Shown here: in pieces, positions 52,272-62,100 of the stretch
How the letters are laid out: every line of letters starts with the position of its first letter
Position numbering within the stretch: the first letter of the stretch is position 1
DNA from: Actinocorallia herbida
GTDB taxonomy: Bacteria; Actinomycetota; Actinomycetes; Streptosporangiales; Streptosporangiaceae
NCBI RefSeq assembly: GCF_003751225.1
Contig: NZ_RJKE01000001.1
Location: forward strand, 5,084,001 to 5,148,000
Direction of reading: 5' to 3'
DNA: 64,000 bases
The notes under the pieces: generated by a model
Told to the model about the DNA's origin: nothing
Seen by the model: the letters and a program-made list of their open reading frames with translations, nothing else
The model's database searches: none
Position numbers and translations under genes: made by a program

Positions 52272-52544
52272 ATGGACAAGACGACTGACCCGGAATGCCC
52301 GCACTGCGGGGGGAAATCGGCTTCCGCCGTCGGCGCCAAGGCCGTCGGCGCCAGCGCGATCGGCTCGCTCGCGCTGGGCGGGTTGATGCTCGGGTCCGCC
52401 GCGGTCGGCGCCCTGGCGATCGGCGCGCTGGCCATCGGCCGGCTCTCGGTGAAGCGGGCGCTGGTGCGGCATCTGGCCGCCGGCACCGTCGACATCGCCC
52501 ACCTGAAGGTCGGTCGGCTGGACATCGGAGACCCGGCGGACTAG
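52272..52544 (+). CDS. Small protein with zinc-knuckle-like start and Ala/Gly repeat solenoid
   Basis: 90 residues. CPHCGGKS near the start is half a zinc site. It is followed by short repeats of the type A(V/I/L)GAxA(I/V)G from residue 18 to 60 that alternate small and aliphatic residues every five positions, like a pentapeptide-style beta solenoid or a membrane-inserting sheet. I know no function. ATG 52272 has GGA nine bases upstream. A strong terminator follows at 52573-52600. Confidence 0.6.
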   Translation: MDKTTDPECPHCGGKSASAVGAKAVGASAIGSLALGGLMLGSAAVGALAIGALAIGRLSVKRALVRHLAAGTVDIAHLKVGRLDIGDPAD

Positions 52545-52572
52545 GACCGGCACTCAAAAGGCGTCCTCCGGG

Positions 52573-52600
52573 CGCCCTGCGGTCGAGGGACCGCAGGGCG
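52573..52600 (+). terminator. Perfect 12-bp hairpin terminator
   Basis: CGCCCTGCGGTC (52573-52584) pairs fully with GACCGCAGGGCG (52589-52600) around GAGG, 29 bases after the stop at 52544. There is no T-tract, as is usual for high-GC actinobacteria. Confidence 0.75.
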
Positions 52601-52817
52601 GGAGGCACGGCCCGCACGATCGGTGATCAGCCGGGCGGGCGGCGGGCGGCGGGCGGCGGCCCGGATGACGACCACGGCCGCGACCAGGCCGTGGACGACC
52701 GACGACTTCACCGGCACGGCGGACGAACCAGACCTCACACACCTCCGGTGAGCGTCGACCGGCGGTGCGCGGCCTCTCGCCCAAGGGTCGAACGAGCCCG
52801 CCCCGGCCACGGACCTT

Positions 52818-53393
52818 TCAGGGGAGGCCGGGGATGAAGACGTGCGCGGCCAGACCCCGGAAGGTCACTTCGACCGGACGGTCCAGGAGCTCGGCGGCGC
52901 GTGCGGTGCACCAGAGGATCGCGGCGCGCTCCGGGGGACTGCCGCAGGAGGTGAGGAACCCGCCGGTGCGAAGGTTCTTCACGTACGACTTGGCGGCCTT
53001 CTCTCCGTCGGGTGGTCCGGGCAGCTCCCCCAGGACGGGGGCGAACCGCTCGCCGTCGAGGTTCGCCAGGGACAGGCGGAACAGGTCGTCGAGCGGGGCC
53101 AGCCGCCGCAGGACGGGGCGGGCCGCCGCGATCAGCTCAGGGGTCGGCTCCAGCCGATGGGCGGCCAGCCACTCGTCCTGCCCGGCGAAGAACCCGACGC
53201 CGGAGTGCCGGGCGGACACCAGGCAGGCGGCGGCAGCCGCGGCCGGATGCCAGGGGTCGTGCAGCAGCGCGCCGAGCGCCGCCTCCCTGTCCGCGGCGGC
53301 TCCGGCCTCGGCGAGCGCCGCCTCGACCTCCGCGCCGGAGAACGGATCGTCGTCCTCCCACTCCCCGTCCCCTTCGTCACGGGGCGGGATCAC
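52818..53393 (-). CDS. Hypothetical protein, translationally coupled to the DUF4259 gene
   Basis: 191 residues from GTG 53393, which overlaps the stop of the upstream gene in GTGA. An acidic start (DEGDGEWEDDDPFSGAEVEAAL) leads into an alpha-helical body (ALLHDPWHPAAAAAACLVSA, LIAAARPVLRRLAPLDDLF). It may be a relative of the DUF4259-like partner; no catalytic residues are visible. Confidence 0.65.
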   Translation of the reverse strand: MIPPRDEGDGEWEDDDPFSGAEVEAALAEAGAAADREAALGALLHDPWHPAAAAAACLVSARHSGVGFFAGQDEWLAAHRLEPTPELIAAARPVLRRLAPLDDLFRLSLANLDGERFAPVLGELPGPPDGEKAAKSYVKNLRTGGFLTSCGSPPERAAILWCTARAAELLDRPVEVTFRGLAAHVFIPGLP

Positions 53394-53815
53394 GACGGGC
53401 GGCAGCGGAGACCCGCCACCGCGGCCCGGTACCCGGCCAGCCCCGCGAGCCACTCGTCCAGAACACCGGCGTCCGACCACACTTCGTACAGAGCGTTGTC
53501 CCCTACCCGCGTCCCGCGCTCGAAGACGGCGTGCGCGAGGCCCTTGAGCTCCGGCGTCACCGTCACCCGAGCCGCGGCGAGCCACTCCCGCGCCTCCTCA
53601 TGCTCGGCCTCCCCCCGCACCCGAGCGCCCACCAGGCACGCGACCGCCAACGCCTCCTCAACGATCTCGGCATCGAGGAGATCCTCCTCCTCGAGGAACC
53701 CCGCCAGCACCCGCAGCATGTCCCCGTGCACATCCGACGACTCGGTCAGCTCCGCAACGACGTCGGCGGCCAGATCGCTGTGAAACGGCTCGTACTCGGC
53801 CACGTGGAAGTCCAT
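53390..53815 (-). CDS. DUF4259-like protein
   Basis: 141 residues, alpha-helical, acidic. The end NALYEVWSDAGVLDEWLAGL is the part that resembles DUF4259 proteins (ELxxLW-type end). ATG 53815 is used; the open frame goes on to 53905. Overlaps the next gene by four bases, so both are made together. Function unknown. Confidence 0.65.
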   Translation of the reverse strand: MDFHVAEYEPFHSDLAADVVAELTESSDVHGDMLRVLAGFLEEEDLLDAEIVEEALAVACLVGARVRGEAEHEEAREWLAAARVTVTPELKGLAHAVFERGTRVGDNALYEVWSDAGVLDEWLAGLAGYRAAVAGLRCRPS

Positions 53816-53980
53816 GCCGCGCACGCTACGACGGGGTACCGACATTCGGCCGAGCACCGGTCGGGATCGAAGACGTCTCGCGGCGACGGCCGAGCCGACG
53901 ATCATGAAGGCGAGGTGTTCGACACGGGTGCGGCGCCCGTCTCGACGTGTGCGCCGGCCGTGTCCGGCGCCGGAGGGGCC

Positions 53981-55021
53981 TCAGGTCGAGGTGCCGGCCT
54001 CCAGGATGGAGACGATCGAGAAGAGGGTGAAGCAGACGGCGCCGAGGCCGACCATGACGCGGGCGGCCACGAAGAAGGCGGAGTCGGTGTCCGCCGCCTC
54101 GGCGAGGAACGCGGAGAAGAACAGGCAGGTGAGCGCGGTGAGGATCGGCAGGATGGGGATGCGGTTGGCCAGCGGCTCCTGGCGCCGCCAGACCAGGGCC
54201 AGCAGCAGCACCTTGGACAGGATGCTGTAGCAGATCAGGCCGAGGCCGATGAGGATGCAGCCGGGGGCGATGCGGGCCGGGGAACTCGCGAAGACCAGCA
54301 CACCGAGGCCGAGCAGGATGTTGACGGTGCCGAGAACGACGACCACGAGACTCCACCGGAAGCGCTCCGGCTCGCCGAACCCGTTGCGGACCTGCCGGAC
54401 GATGCTGGCCACCAGGGAGACCAGGCTCAGGCAGATCAGGCCGAGGCCGAACACCACGTGGCCGGCCGTCCAGGACGCGGTGTCGCCTCGGGTCCACAGC
54501 ACGATCGCCAGGATGATCGCGATGGCGCCGCACAGGAACGGGATGGCGATGAGGACCCGCCCCGTCGTCGCCGAATACACCTCGTCGGGCGCCTCCGAGC
54601 CGGGCTCCCGGGCGGCGTTGCGCGAGATGAAGGTGAAGTAGGTGGAGGCGGTGGCCACGGTGCTGACGCAGGCGGAGATGAGGCCGACGCCGATGAGGAC
54701 ATGACCGGCGAGATCCTCCTCCGGCGCGTGGCCCCGGGCCGCTATCGAGATGCCCCAGATGACCGTGATCAGGGCCACCAGGTAGCCCGAGGCCGGGAGC
54801 ACGATCCGCCAGATGGTGCGGTAGCGGTCGATCAGCTGCCGGATGATCGTCGCGGCGGTGGTGAACAGCGCGTAGCAGATGCCGGCCAGCGCGATGTCGA
54901 CGTGCCCGGCGACGAAGTGGCCGGCGTCGTCGACGCGGAGAAGGTAGAGGCCGAACGCGAGGCACACCGCTCCCATGACCAAGGGAATCGCTCGGAAAAG
55001 GATGCTGATGCCCAGGTTCAT
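53981..55021 (-). CDS. DUF2776-type multi-pass membrane protein
   Basis: 346 residues with nine to ten membrane segments. They come in repeated units built on AGHVxIxLxxICxxLxxxxxTI (AGHVDIALAGICYALFTTAA, AGHVLIGVGLISACVSTVA, AGHVVFGLGLICLSLVSLVA), an internal repeat typical of the DUF2776 inner-membrane family. ATG 55021 is preferred because GGAG lies five bases upstream; ATG 55024 is adjacent. Stands alone; function unknown. Confidence 0.8.
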   Translation of the reverse strand: MNLGISILFRAIPLVMGAVCLAFGLYLLRVDDAGHFVAGHVDIALAGICYALFTTAATIIRQLIDRYRTIWRIVLPASGYLVALITVIWGISIAARGHAPEEDLAGHVLIGVGLISACVSTVATASTYFTFISRNAAREPGSEAPDEVYSATTGRVLIAIPFLCGAIAIILAIVLWTRGDTASWTAGHVVFGLGLICLSLVSLVASIVRQVRNGFGEPERFRWSLVVVVLGTVNILLGLGVLVFASSPARIAPGCILIGLGLICYSILSKVLLLALVWRRQEPLANRIPILPILTALTCLFFSAFLAEAADTDSAFFVAARVMVGLGAVCFTLFSIVSILEAGTST

Positions 55022-55323
55022 CATCGCTCCAGAGTGATTCGGCGGCACTTTCTACCAGTTCATGCCTCCGCTCTCCCCCCGCGGAACGCCGCGACGGTCA
55101 ATCTTCGGCGAAGGATGGCGTGAGCCAGGCGTCGCCGCTCTCATCGGGTCGAGCAGGCCCGCGGCGCGGCACCCCTGCACCCGCGAGCTCGTCGAGGCGG
55201 CCCGCACCGCTCACGCGCCCTGCGCATCCCGGTCCGGTCCCGAGTACGGCAGTCCGGGCGCAGGCCGCGGTCGTGTCAGGTCGAGTTCTCCGGGCGACTG
55301 ATGACCGGGGGCGCCCCCCGCCG

Positions 55324-56070
55324 CTAAAGCGCGCGGTCCTGGGGGTTCGGGGAGAGGGCCGCCCAGCGGTGTTCGCCGGGGTCGCCGGGATCGTCGGGGA
55401 CGCTGTAGATCTCGTCTGGTCCGGGGACCTCTATCTCCACGGCGACGCCGAAGTCCCAGTGGTCGACGGTCCAGGCGAGGGGGTGGTCGAGGCGCTGCGC
55501 GAGCAGGGGCAGCACGACGTGCTCGCGCGTGTGCTCCAGCCTGCCGTCCTCGGTGAGCCAGACGTGGTAGGTGAGGCTCCGGCATCCGTGGTGGCGCAGG
55601 TGCGCGTACAGGCGTGCGATCACCGGGTCCCGGTGGCTCCGGCGGGCCTTCAGCTCGAAGACGTGGTGGTGAAGGCGCTCGCGCTCGCCGTCCTCGATGG
55701 AGAAGTCCTTCGGCTCGGCCACGCCCAGCCGGAAGGCCGCGACGAGTTCCGCCCGCTCGCCCGCGTAGTAGGGACAGTTCGGGCTGCGCAGCCAGCTCTT
55801 GCCGACCTGCTCCCGCGCCTCCGGCGCGAGGCGGTGCAGCAGGTCCGGGCCGACGGCCAGCTGCTCCAGGCCGGTCTCCTCCGAGCGCATCGAGGCCAGG
55901 TGGGTGCGGAAGTCCGCGATGCCCGAGCTGTGCGATCCGACCTTGGCGCCCGACTGGTCGCGCCGCACCGCGGCGATCCGCGTCCTGGCGCTGCCCGCGC
56001 CCTCGATCGCCTCCGCGATCCGCTTCGCCGACTCGTCGGCCGGACGCGACCGGAGATCAGAGATCCGCAT
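55324..56070 (-). CDS. Hypothetical protein
   Basis: 248 residues from ATG 56070. Soluble, with many Arg and Glu. The middle has HHHVFELKARRSHRDPVIAR and the C-terminal part PLAWTVDHWDFGVAVEIEVP. I do not recognise a family or catalytic motif. Long open frame, high third-position GC and a plausible start support it as a real gene. Confidence 0.65.
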   Translation of the reverse strand: MRISDLRSRPADESAKRIAEAIEGAGSARTRIAAVRRDQSGAKVGSHSSGIADFRTHLASMRSEETGLEQLAVGPDLLHRLAPEAREQVGKSWLRSPNCPYYAGERAELVAAFRLGVAEPKDFSIEDGERERLHHHVFELKARRSHRDPVIARLYAHLRHHGCRSLTYHVWLTEDGRLEHTREHVVLPLLAQRLDHPLAWTVDHWDFGVAVEIEVPGPDEIYSVPDDPGDPGEHRWAALSPNPQDRAL

Positions 56071-56350
56071 CGGGCAAGTGTAGGCACCGATATCCGCCGA
56101 GACATGACGCATCGGTCAGCTCGTGGCGACCTCGACGGCGGCGTCGTCCTTGGAGAGGACGGACGGCGGTGTCGGCGCGCACGAGGACGAGGGCGGGCCT
56201 GGCGCTCCTGACCTCTCGAACCACCCCCGGACAGCTACAGAACCCGTCAAAATAGTCGAAGAACTCAATCGTTTCTTATCACAATGCTCTAGGCATTCCT
56301 GGAGCGATCAGCGGTAAGGTCCGGCGGATCGGCTGACGGCGGGAGATGGA

Positions 56351-57925
56351 ATGTCTGGTGACTTCGCGGGAGCGACGGCGGAGAAACTGGAGGAATTGCG
56401 GCAGCGCAGGGCCCGCCTGGCGGAGCCGCAAGACCCCCGCGCGGTCGAGCGTCAGCGCAAGAAGGGGAAGCTGACGGCTCGCGAGCGGATCGAGGGCCTG
56501 CTCGATCCCGGATCCTTCCATGAGCTCGACGCGCTGGCCCGCCACCGCAGCCCCGCCCTCGGCCTGACCGAGGACCGTCCCCTCGGCGACGGCGTGATCA
56601 CCGGGTACGGCACCATCGACGGCCGGCGGGTCTGCGTGTTCTCCCAGGACTTCACCGTCTTCGGAGGCGCCTTGGGCGAGGTGTACGGCGAGAAGGTCGT
56701 CAAGGTGATGGACCTGGCCATGCGCACGGGATGCCCGATCATCAGCATCAACGACTCCGGAGGCGCCCGCATCCAGGAGGGAGTGGTCTCCCTCGCCTAC
56801 TACGCGGAGCTGGTCAAGCGGCACGTTCAGGCGTCGGGGGTGATCCCGCAGATCTCCCTCATGGCCGGCCCCTGCGCCGGCGGCGCCGTGTACGCCCCCG
56901 CGGTCACCGACTTCATCGTGATGGTCGACGGCACCTCGCACATGTTCGTCACCGGGCCCGAGGTGCTCAGGACGGTCACCGGCCACGAGGTGGACCGCGA
57001 GGAACTCGGCGGCGCGCACAACCACAGCACGGTCTCCGGCGTCGCCCACCACGCGGCGCCAGACGAGAAGTCCGCCTTCGAGTACGTGCGCCTGCTCCTG
57101 AGCCACCTGCCGTCGAACAACATGGACGAACCGCCCGTCTACGCCGCCACCGAGCCGGCCGAGTTCACCGAGGCGGACCTGGCCCTCGACACGCTGATCC
57201 CCGACAGCCGCAACCAGCCCTACGACATGTTCAAGGTCGTCCACACCCTCCTGGACGAGGGCGAGCTGCTCGAGGTCCAGCCCCTCTTCGCACCCAACAT
57301 GATCTGCGGCTTCGGGCGGATCGGCGGCCGCAGCGTGGGCGTGGTGGCCAACCAGCCCATGCACCTGGCCGGTGCCCTCGACATCGACGCCAGCGAGAAG
57401 GCCGCCCGCTTCATCCGCACCTGCGACGCCTTCAACATCCCCATCCTCAACGTCGTGGACGTGCCCGGCTTCCTCCCGAGCCTCGACCAGGAGCGCGGCG
57501 GCATCATCCGCCGCGGCGCCAAGCTGATCTACGCCTACTGCGAGGCGACCGTCCCGATGGTCACCGTCGTCACCCGCAAGGCCTACGGGGGCGGCTACGG
57601 GGTGATGGGCTCCAAGCACATCGGCACCGACATCAACCTCGCCTGGCCGACGGCCGAGATCGCCGTCATGGGCGCCGAGAGCGCCGTCACCGTCCTGCAC
57701 CACCGCGCCGTGAAGGCCGCCGAGGACCCGGCCGCCGAGCGCAGCCGCCTCCTGGCCGAGTACACCCGCGACTTCTGCAACCCCTACGTCTCCGCCGAAC
57801 GCGGCTACGTCGACGAGGTCATCCTCCCCCATGAAACCCGCCTGGCCGTCACCGAAGCCTTCACCGCCCTCCAGAACAAGCGCGTGCACACCCTCCCCCG
57901 CAAACACGGCAACATCCCCCTCTGA
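56351..57925 (+). CDS. Acyl-CoA carboxylase carboxyltransferase (beta) subunit
   Basis: 524 residues, both crotonase-like halves complete: [38 protein letters not shown] (CoA site), [21 protein letters not shown], later [19 protein letters not shown] and [18 protein letters not shown] (carboxybiotin site). It transfers CO2 from biotin to acetyl-, propionyl- or longer acyl-CoA. In actinobacteria the biotinylated alpha chain is often elsewhere, and none is in this window. ATG 56351 has GGGAGATGG upstream. A short AT-rich stretch at 56247-56290 may hold the promoter. Confidence 0.95.
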   Translation: MSGDFAGATAEKLEELRQRRARLAEPQDPRAVERQRKKGKLTARERIEGLLDPGSFHELDALARHRSPALGLTEDRPLGDGVITGYGTIDGRRVCVFSQDFTVFGGALGEVYGEKVVKVMDLAMRTGCPIISINDSGGARIQEGVVSLAYYAELVKRHVQASGVIPQISLMAGPCAGGAVYAPAVTDFIVMVDGTSHMFVTGPEVLRTVTGHEVDREELGGAHNHSTVSGVAHHAAPDEKSAFEYVRLLLSHLPSNNMDEPPVYAATEPAEFTEADLALDTLIPDSRNQPYDMFKVVHTLLDEGELLEVQPLFAPNMICGFGRIGGRSVGVVANQPMHLAGALDIDASEKAARFIRTCDAFNIPILNVVDVPGFLPSLDQERGGIIRRGAKLIYAYCEATVPMVTVVTRKAYGGGYGVMGSKHIGTDINLAWPTAEIAVMGAESAVTVLHHRAVKAAEDPAAERSRLLAEYTRDFCNPYVSAERGYVDEVILPHETRLAVTEAFTALQNKRVHTLPRKHGNIPL

Positions 57926-58077
57926 CCGTTCCGTGCGCGGGAGACGTGACGGTCGCCTGGAGATCGCAGGGCGACACGGGACCGCGGCACCGCTCCGTCC
58001 GTGGGTGCGGCCGCTTCCGCCCCCGCGACCCCGCCCCCGGGTCGGCCGGGTCCGGTGCCCGGTGACATGCTGCTCCG

Positions 58078-58680
58078 ATGAACGACGCCTTCGAAGACGA
58101 CGCGACCTGGGACGATGATGATGAGGACGGGCTCTGGGACGACTATTGCCTGACCCTCGTGCGGGGCATCTCGGCCGAGGAGTTCCTGCGTCGGATCGGG
58201 GCCCGGCCGGGCCCGCGGGTCACCGGGGTCTCCGCGCTCCGGGAGGAGACCCGGCAGGATTCGCACACCCGCATGGGCATCGGCGTCACCGAGGTCGACG
58301 GGTGGGCGCTCGGGTTCGAGACCTGCGGGATCATCGGGATCTCCGAGAAGTACAACGTGCCGCTGTCGGCCGGAACCCGCCTCGTCGCGGACTTCCAGAA
58401 CGTCAACGCGGTCACCCGGTTCGTCTGGCGTGAGGACGGCGATCTCCGCCTGGACTTCGACCCGGGCGACCCCGGCGTCCGCCGCGGCAGCGACCCTGAC
58501 GGCCTCCTCGACGTCCTGACCGCCGCCGGTTTCAGCTGCGAGGACACGACCGACGAGGACGACGACGAGGACGACGGCGACGCCGACCTCAACGCCGTCA
58601 TCGAGCACCTGACCGGCATCCGCGTCACCGACCGGTTGATCGCCCGCGCGACCTACCTGACCGGCACGGTCGGTCCGTGA
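58078..58680 (+). CDS. DUF6461 family protein
   Basis: 200 residues. An acidic head (DDDDEDGLWDD) precedes CLTLVRGISAEEFLRRIGA, the DUF6461 entry, and a beta-rich domain with GWALGFETCGIIGI. A second acidic run (TDEDDDEDDGDAD) lies before the last helix, which includes HLTGIRVTDRLIA. Function unknown. ATG 58078. Convergent with the hydrolase at 58742. Confidence 0.75.
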   Translation: MNDAFEDDATWDDDDEDGLWDDYCLTLVRGISAEEFLRRIGARPGPRVTGVSALREETRQDSHTRMGIGVTEVDGWALGFETCGIIGISEKYNVPLSAGTRLVADFQNVNAVTRFVWREDGDLRLDFDPGDPGVRRGSDPDGLLDVLTAAGFSCEDTTDEDDDEDDGDADLNAVIEHLTGIRVTDRLIARATYLTGTVGP

Positions 58681-58703
58681 AAGCCGCCCGCGGCGGCCCG
58701 GCC

Positions 58704-58729
58704 GGGAGGCCACGGTTCCGCGGCCTCCC
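58704..58729. terminator. Bidirectional terminator hairpin
   Basis: GGGAGGCC (58704-58711) pairs with GGCCTCCC (58722-58729), loop ACGGTTCCGC, in the 61-bp gap between two convergent genes. Confidence 0.6.
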
Positions 58730-58741
58730 CGGACTCGCCCG

Positions 58742-59665
58742 TCAGCCGGCGACGAGGTGGGCGGTGAAGAAGCCGGTGAGCTTGTCTACGGCCTGGTCGA
58801 GGTACTCCTTGCGATCGTAGAGGTCGACGTGGCCGGCGCCCTTGATCCAGTGGATCTCCTTGGGGCCGGTGGCGCGCTGGTGGGCCTCCACGGCCATCCA
58901 GGCGGTGACGGCGCGTTCGCCGATGATCTGGAGCATGGGGCGGGGGCCGATCAGCGGGACGGCGAGGAAGGCGTCGTGGAGGGCCATCCGGTCGATGCTC
59001 TCCCAGGCCAGGGTCTTCGCGGAGCGCTCGTGCGCGCCGCGGGGGGTGCAGTAGTACTCGAAGCCTTCGACACCGTGCTCGCCGCCGAGGGCCCGCGCCT
59101 GCTCGGCGCTCTCCGGGAACATGGTCATCGCGCCGGGGTCCTCGCCGCGCGCGGCGGCGGTGCGGGCGGCCGCGGCGGCGTCCAGCAGGGTCTGGAAGAC
59201 GGCCGGATCCTGGGTTCCGTCGGCGCCCAGGCGGAACTGGCGGGCGGGCTCGGCGGTGGACACGGTGGCGACGGCCTTGACGCGGTGGTCGCCGCCGGTG
59301 GCGGCCAGCGAGTAGCCGCCCGAGGCGCAGATGCCCAGCAGGCCGATCCGGTCGGCGTCGACCTCGGGCAGCGTGGTCAGGTAGGAGACCGCGGCCTTGA
59401 AGTCCTCCACCCGCTGGGCGGGGTCCTCCAGGCCCCGCGGCAGGCCGCCGGACTCGCCCTGGTAGGCGGCGTCGAAGGCGAGGGCGACGAATCCGCGCTC
59501 GGCCATCCGCCGGGCGTAGGTGCCGGAGGTCTGCTCCTTCACGCCGGTGCCGGGGTGGCCGACGACGAGGGCGGGCCGCGGGCTCCGCGCCGGAGTGTCG
59601 GGAGTGTGGAGGTGGGCGGTGATCGGGATGCCGGCGCTGTCGAAGGTGACGGTGGTCCTGGCCAT
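58742..59665 (-). CDS. Alpha/beta hydrolase (dienelactone-hydrolase-like)
   Basis: 307 residues. GHPGTGVKEQTSGTYARRMA, GFVALAFDAAYQGESGG, nucleophile elbow GICASGGYSLA (S near 114), the acid likely in the segment after AFLAVPLIGPRPML, and histidine in KGAGHVDLYD. It resembles hydrolases often annotated as DLH or peptidase S15-like. ATG 59665 has AAGGAG upstream. The divergent XRE/MmyB gene at 59854 is a likely regulator. Confidence 0.88.
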   Translation of the reverse strand: MARTTVTFDSAGIPITAHLHTPDTPARSPRPALVVGHPGTGVKEQTSGTYARRMAERGFVALAFDAAYQGESGGLPRGLEDPAQRVEDFKAAVSYLTTLPEVDADRIGLLGICASGGYSLAATGGDHRVKAVATVSTAEPARQFRLGADGTQDPAVFQTLLDAAAAARTAAARGEDPGAMTMFPESAEQARALGGEHGVEGFEYYCTPRGAHERSAKTLAWESIDRMALHDAFLAVPLIGPRPMLQIIGERAVTAWMAVEAHQRATGPKEIHWIKGAGHVDLYDRKEYLDQAVDKLTGFFTAHLVAG

Positions 59666-59853
59666 GAGGCGCTCCTTGAGAAGTCGGGCTACGGTGCGGC
59701 GCCCCGGGCGGCGGGCCCGGAGGCCGCCCCGCCGGGCGCACCTTCACTTTCGGCCGGACCGCGCGCGGGCGGGAGAGCCGGGTTTCTGCCTGGGAAAGAA
59801 CCTGCCCCCGCAGACCTGCGCTTCGACCGTCGCGGTGCGGCGAGACTTGAGGC

Positions 59854-60732
59854 ATGACCTCAGACACCGACTCCCGGGCGCTGGGAGCCTTCCTCAAGGC
59901 CTGCCGGGCCCGGCTGACCCCGCGCGAGTGCGGCCTCCCCGAGACGGAATCCGCCCGCAGGGTCGCCGGACTGCGCCGTGAGGAGGTCGCGCGACTCGCG
60001 GCCATCAGCGTGGACTACTACACCCGCCTGGAGCAGGGCCGCGTCCGGGCGTCCGCGCCCGTGCTGAGCACCCTGGCCCGCGCCCTGCGCCTCGACGAGG
60101 ACCAGCAGACCTACCTCTACGAGCTCGCCGGCCGGGCCGACGCCCGGCCGCGCCGCCGCCGGCCCGCCCAGCGGCTGCGCCCGGCCATGCGCCGTCTGCT
60201 CGACCAGCTCACCGAGACGCCCGCGCTCGTCCTCGGCAGGCGCCTGGACATCCTGGCCTGGAACCCCGCGGCCGCGGCCCTCTACACCGACTTCGCCGCG
60301 ATCCCCGCCCACCGGCGCAACTACCTGCGGCTGATCTTCACCGACGCGGTGGTCCGGGGGCTGCACCGGGAGTGGGACCACGACGCCCGGGAAGCCGTCG
60401 CGGCGCTGCGCATGGAGGCGGCGGCCGACCCCGATGACCCCGACCTCGCTCAGCTCGTCGGCGAGCTGTCCGTCCAGGACCCCGACTTCCGCACCTGGTG
60501 GGCCGAGCAATGGGTCAACAGCGCCACCTACGGCACCAAGCACTACCGGCACCGCCTGGTCGGCGACCTCACTCTCGACTGCGACACCTGGTCCAGCCCC
60601 GACGGATCCGGGCAGCGCCTGATGGTCCTCACCGCGGAGCCCGGCGGCCCCTCCCACGACGCCCTGCGCATCCTCGCGTCCTGGACCGCCGGCCACCCCG
60701 ACCCCGACCGCACGGAGGACCTGCCGCGATGA
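59854..60732 (+). CDS. MmyB-like XRE transcriptional regulator
   Basis: 292 residues. The N-terminal HTH is GLRREEVARLAAISVDYYTRLEQGR (40-65). It is followed by the MmyB ligand-binding domain with ALVLGRRLDILAWNPAAAALYTDF and RNYLRLIF, and the terminal LMVLTAEPGGPSHDALRIL. The family binds fatty-acid-like or other hydrophobic ligands and usually controls a divergent oxidoreductase or hydrolase. The stop overlaps the DUF2255 start by ATGA. Confidence 0.93.
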   Translation: MTSDTDSRALGAFLKACRARLTPRECGLPETESARRVAGLRREEVARLAAISVDYYTRLEQGRVRASAPVLSTLARALRLDEDQQTYLYELAGRADARPRRRRPAQRLRPAMRRLLDQLTETPALVLGRRLDILAWNPAAAALYTDFAAIPAHRRNYLRLIFTDAVVRGLHREWDHDAREAVAALRMEAAADPDDPDLAQLVGELSVQDPDFRTWWAEQWVNSATYGTKHYRHRLVGDLTLDCDTWSSPDGSGQRLMVLTAEPGGPSHDALRILASWTAGHPDPDRTEDLPR

Positions 60733-61085
60733 CCGCCTGGACGCCCGAGGACCGCGCCCTCCTCACCGAATCCACGTCCCTCGTCCTGACCGCCGGGGAC
60801 GACGGCCGTCCCGGGGTGGAGGTCGGCATGGTCCTGGTCCGCGGCGACCTGTACGTCCGTGCCTTCCGAGGGGTCCGCTCCCGCTGGTACCAGGCGGCGC
60901 GAGAGCACGGACGCGGTCGGATCCGGGTCGGGACCGTCACCCGTGATGTCCTCCTGGAGACGGGCGGCGCAGCGCCGTCCGCCGAGCTCGACGCCGCCTA
61001 CCGGAGCAGGTACGGCCAGGAGGCCGGCGCCCTCGTCGCGAGCCCCGCCGCGCACGCCGCGACGATCCGGATCACCCCTGCGTGA
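60729..61085 (+). CDS. DUF2255 family protein (FMN-split-barrel-like)
   Basis: 118 residues starting at ATG 60729, inside the stop of the regulator gene (ATGA). The pattern LVLTAGDDGRPGVEVGMVLVRGDLYVRAFRG-type strand pairs and RSRWYQAAREHGRGRIRV fit DUF2255, related to small flavin or nitroreductase-like split barrels. Likely co-regulated with the MmyB gene. Confidence 0.85.
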   Translation: MTAWTPEDRALLTESTSLVLTAGDDGRPGVEVGMVLVRGDLYVRAFRGVRSRWYQAAREHGRGRIRVGTVTRDVLLETGGAAPSAELDAAYRSRYGQEAGALVASPAAHAATIRITPA

Positions 61086-61299
61086 TCGTCCGGGCCCGGG
61101 GGCTGCGGGAGTCCCCTCGGCGAGCGGGGCAGGGCTCACCTGGCCAGGGCGGTCGACGAGGCGGGAAGCGGCGACGGAGATCGCGGCCTTCCGCCACGGT
61201 GGATCCGGCGGGATCGTCGTCAGCGCCCACCTGTACGGAGACGGGCGCCGCCGTCGGCGAGGTGGTGGCGAACGGGCAGGACGAGGAAGACTCGCCACC

Positions 61300-61620
61300 G
61301 CGGGCGAGGACGGAACCGGTCCGGCTGCTGCGCGGCCCCGACCTGACGGCCGTGGCGTCGTTGACCGGTCTCGGTTCGCCCGTGCGGTCGGTGGCGTTCG
61401 GCCCGGACTCCCGGCTGGTGGCCGCCGTCGCGAAAGGCGGGGCCCGGGTCTGGCGGACCGACGGAGGGCACCGGTCGGCCGGGGTGCTGCGCGTCGCGGA
61501 AGCGGCCGCCATCGCCTTCGCGCCCGACCGGAAGGTCGTCGCGCTCGCGGGCGGCGCGCACCCCCGGATGGGAGTCCTTCACCTCCGGCTTCGATCTCTC
61601 CGCCTCGGGATGTCCCTCAG
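61300..61620 (+). pseudogene. WD40-repeat remnant
   Basis: In one frame SPVRSVAFGPDSRLVAA, then VWRTDGGHRSAGVL and AIAFAPDRKVVALAGG are two WD40 blades. No start, no complete protein and no stop follow. The surrounding 61086-61616 has nothing else. It is probably the leftover of a larger WD40 protein gene. Confidence 0.55.
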
Positions 61621-61961
61621 GGGCGCGTTCCTGGAAACGACCGCCGTTCGAGAAGAATCCATCCCGCGTCCTCCGCGGCGACCTCCACCGCGGAGTGCCA
61701 GCGGGCGATGTCGTTCTCCGCGAGGATCGCCTCGGAATCCGCGTCGATGGAGATGGACCAGAGATCGTCATCGCTGCGCCACAGGCCCATCACGGCCGGC
61801 ACGTCGGCGATGGCGAAATCGCGGTCACCGAAGTGCGCGTCCTCGGCGTCGGTCAACCTACCGTGCGGGTGCAGATCGAGCGCCTGCCGTAGCCGGTCGA
61901 GTTGCGCCTGGGTCGGGCTCCCGCGGAAAATCAGCAGAAGCCGACGTTCGATGCCGCTCAT
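61617..61961 (-). CDS. Hypothetical protein
   Basis: 114 residues from ATG 61961, with GAGGGAG upstream. Small alpha/beta protein: MSGIERRLLLIFRGSPTQ, a helix with LDRLRQALDLHPHG, and a final WHSAVEVAAEDAGWILLE. Unrecognised. Its right neighbour is divergent. Confidence 0.6.
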   Translation of the reverse strand: MSGIERRLLLIFRGSPTQAQLDRLRQALDLHPHGRLTDAEDAHFGDRDFAIADVPAVMGLWRSDDDLWSISIDADSEAILAENDIARWHSAVEVAAEDAGWILLERRSFPGTRP

Positions 61962-62100
61962 CGTCGCTCTCCCTCATGCACGATGTCGATCCCTGCCTCC
62001 GGCCGGCAAGCCCTCCCAACCTACGCCCGCCGAAAATCGGCTCAGGCGAATACCGTCGGACAGATCGAGGGCCGACGGCCGATGAAAGGTCCGAGGTCCG

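Noticed and set aside
50558-52288. 576-codon plus-strand open frame
   Set aside because: Antisense of the UDP-glucose dehydrogenase gene.
53012-55123. 703-codon plus-strand open frame
   Set aside because: Antisense of the hypothetical, DUF4259-like and DUF2776-like genes; composition of a shadow frame.
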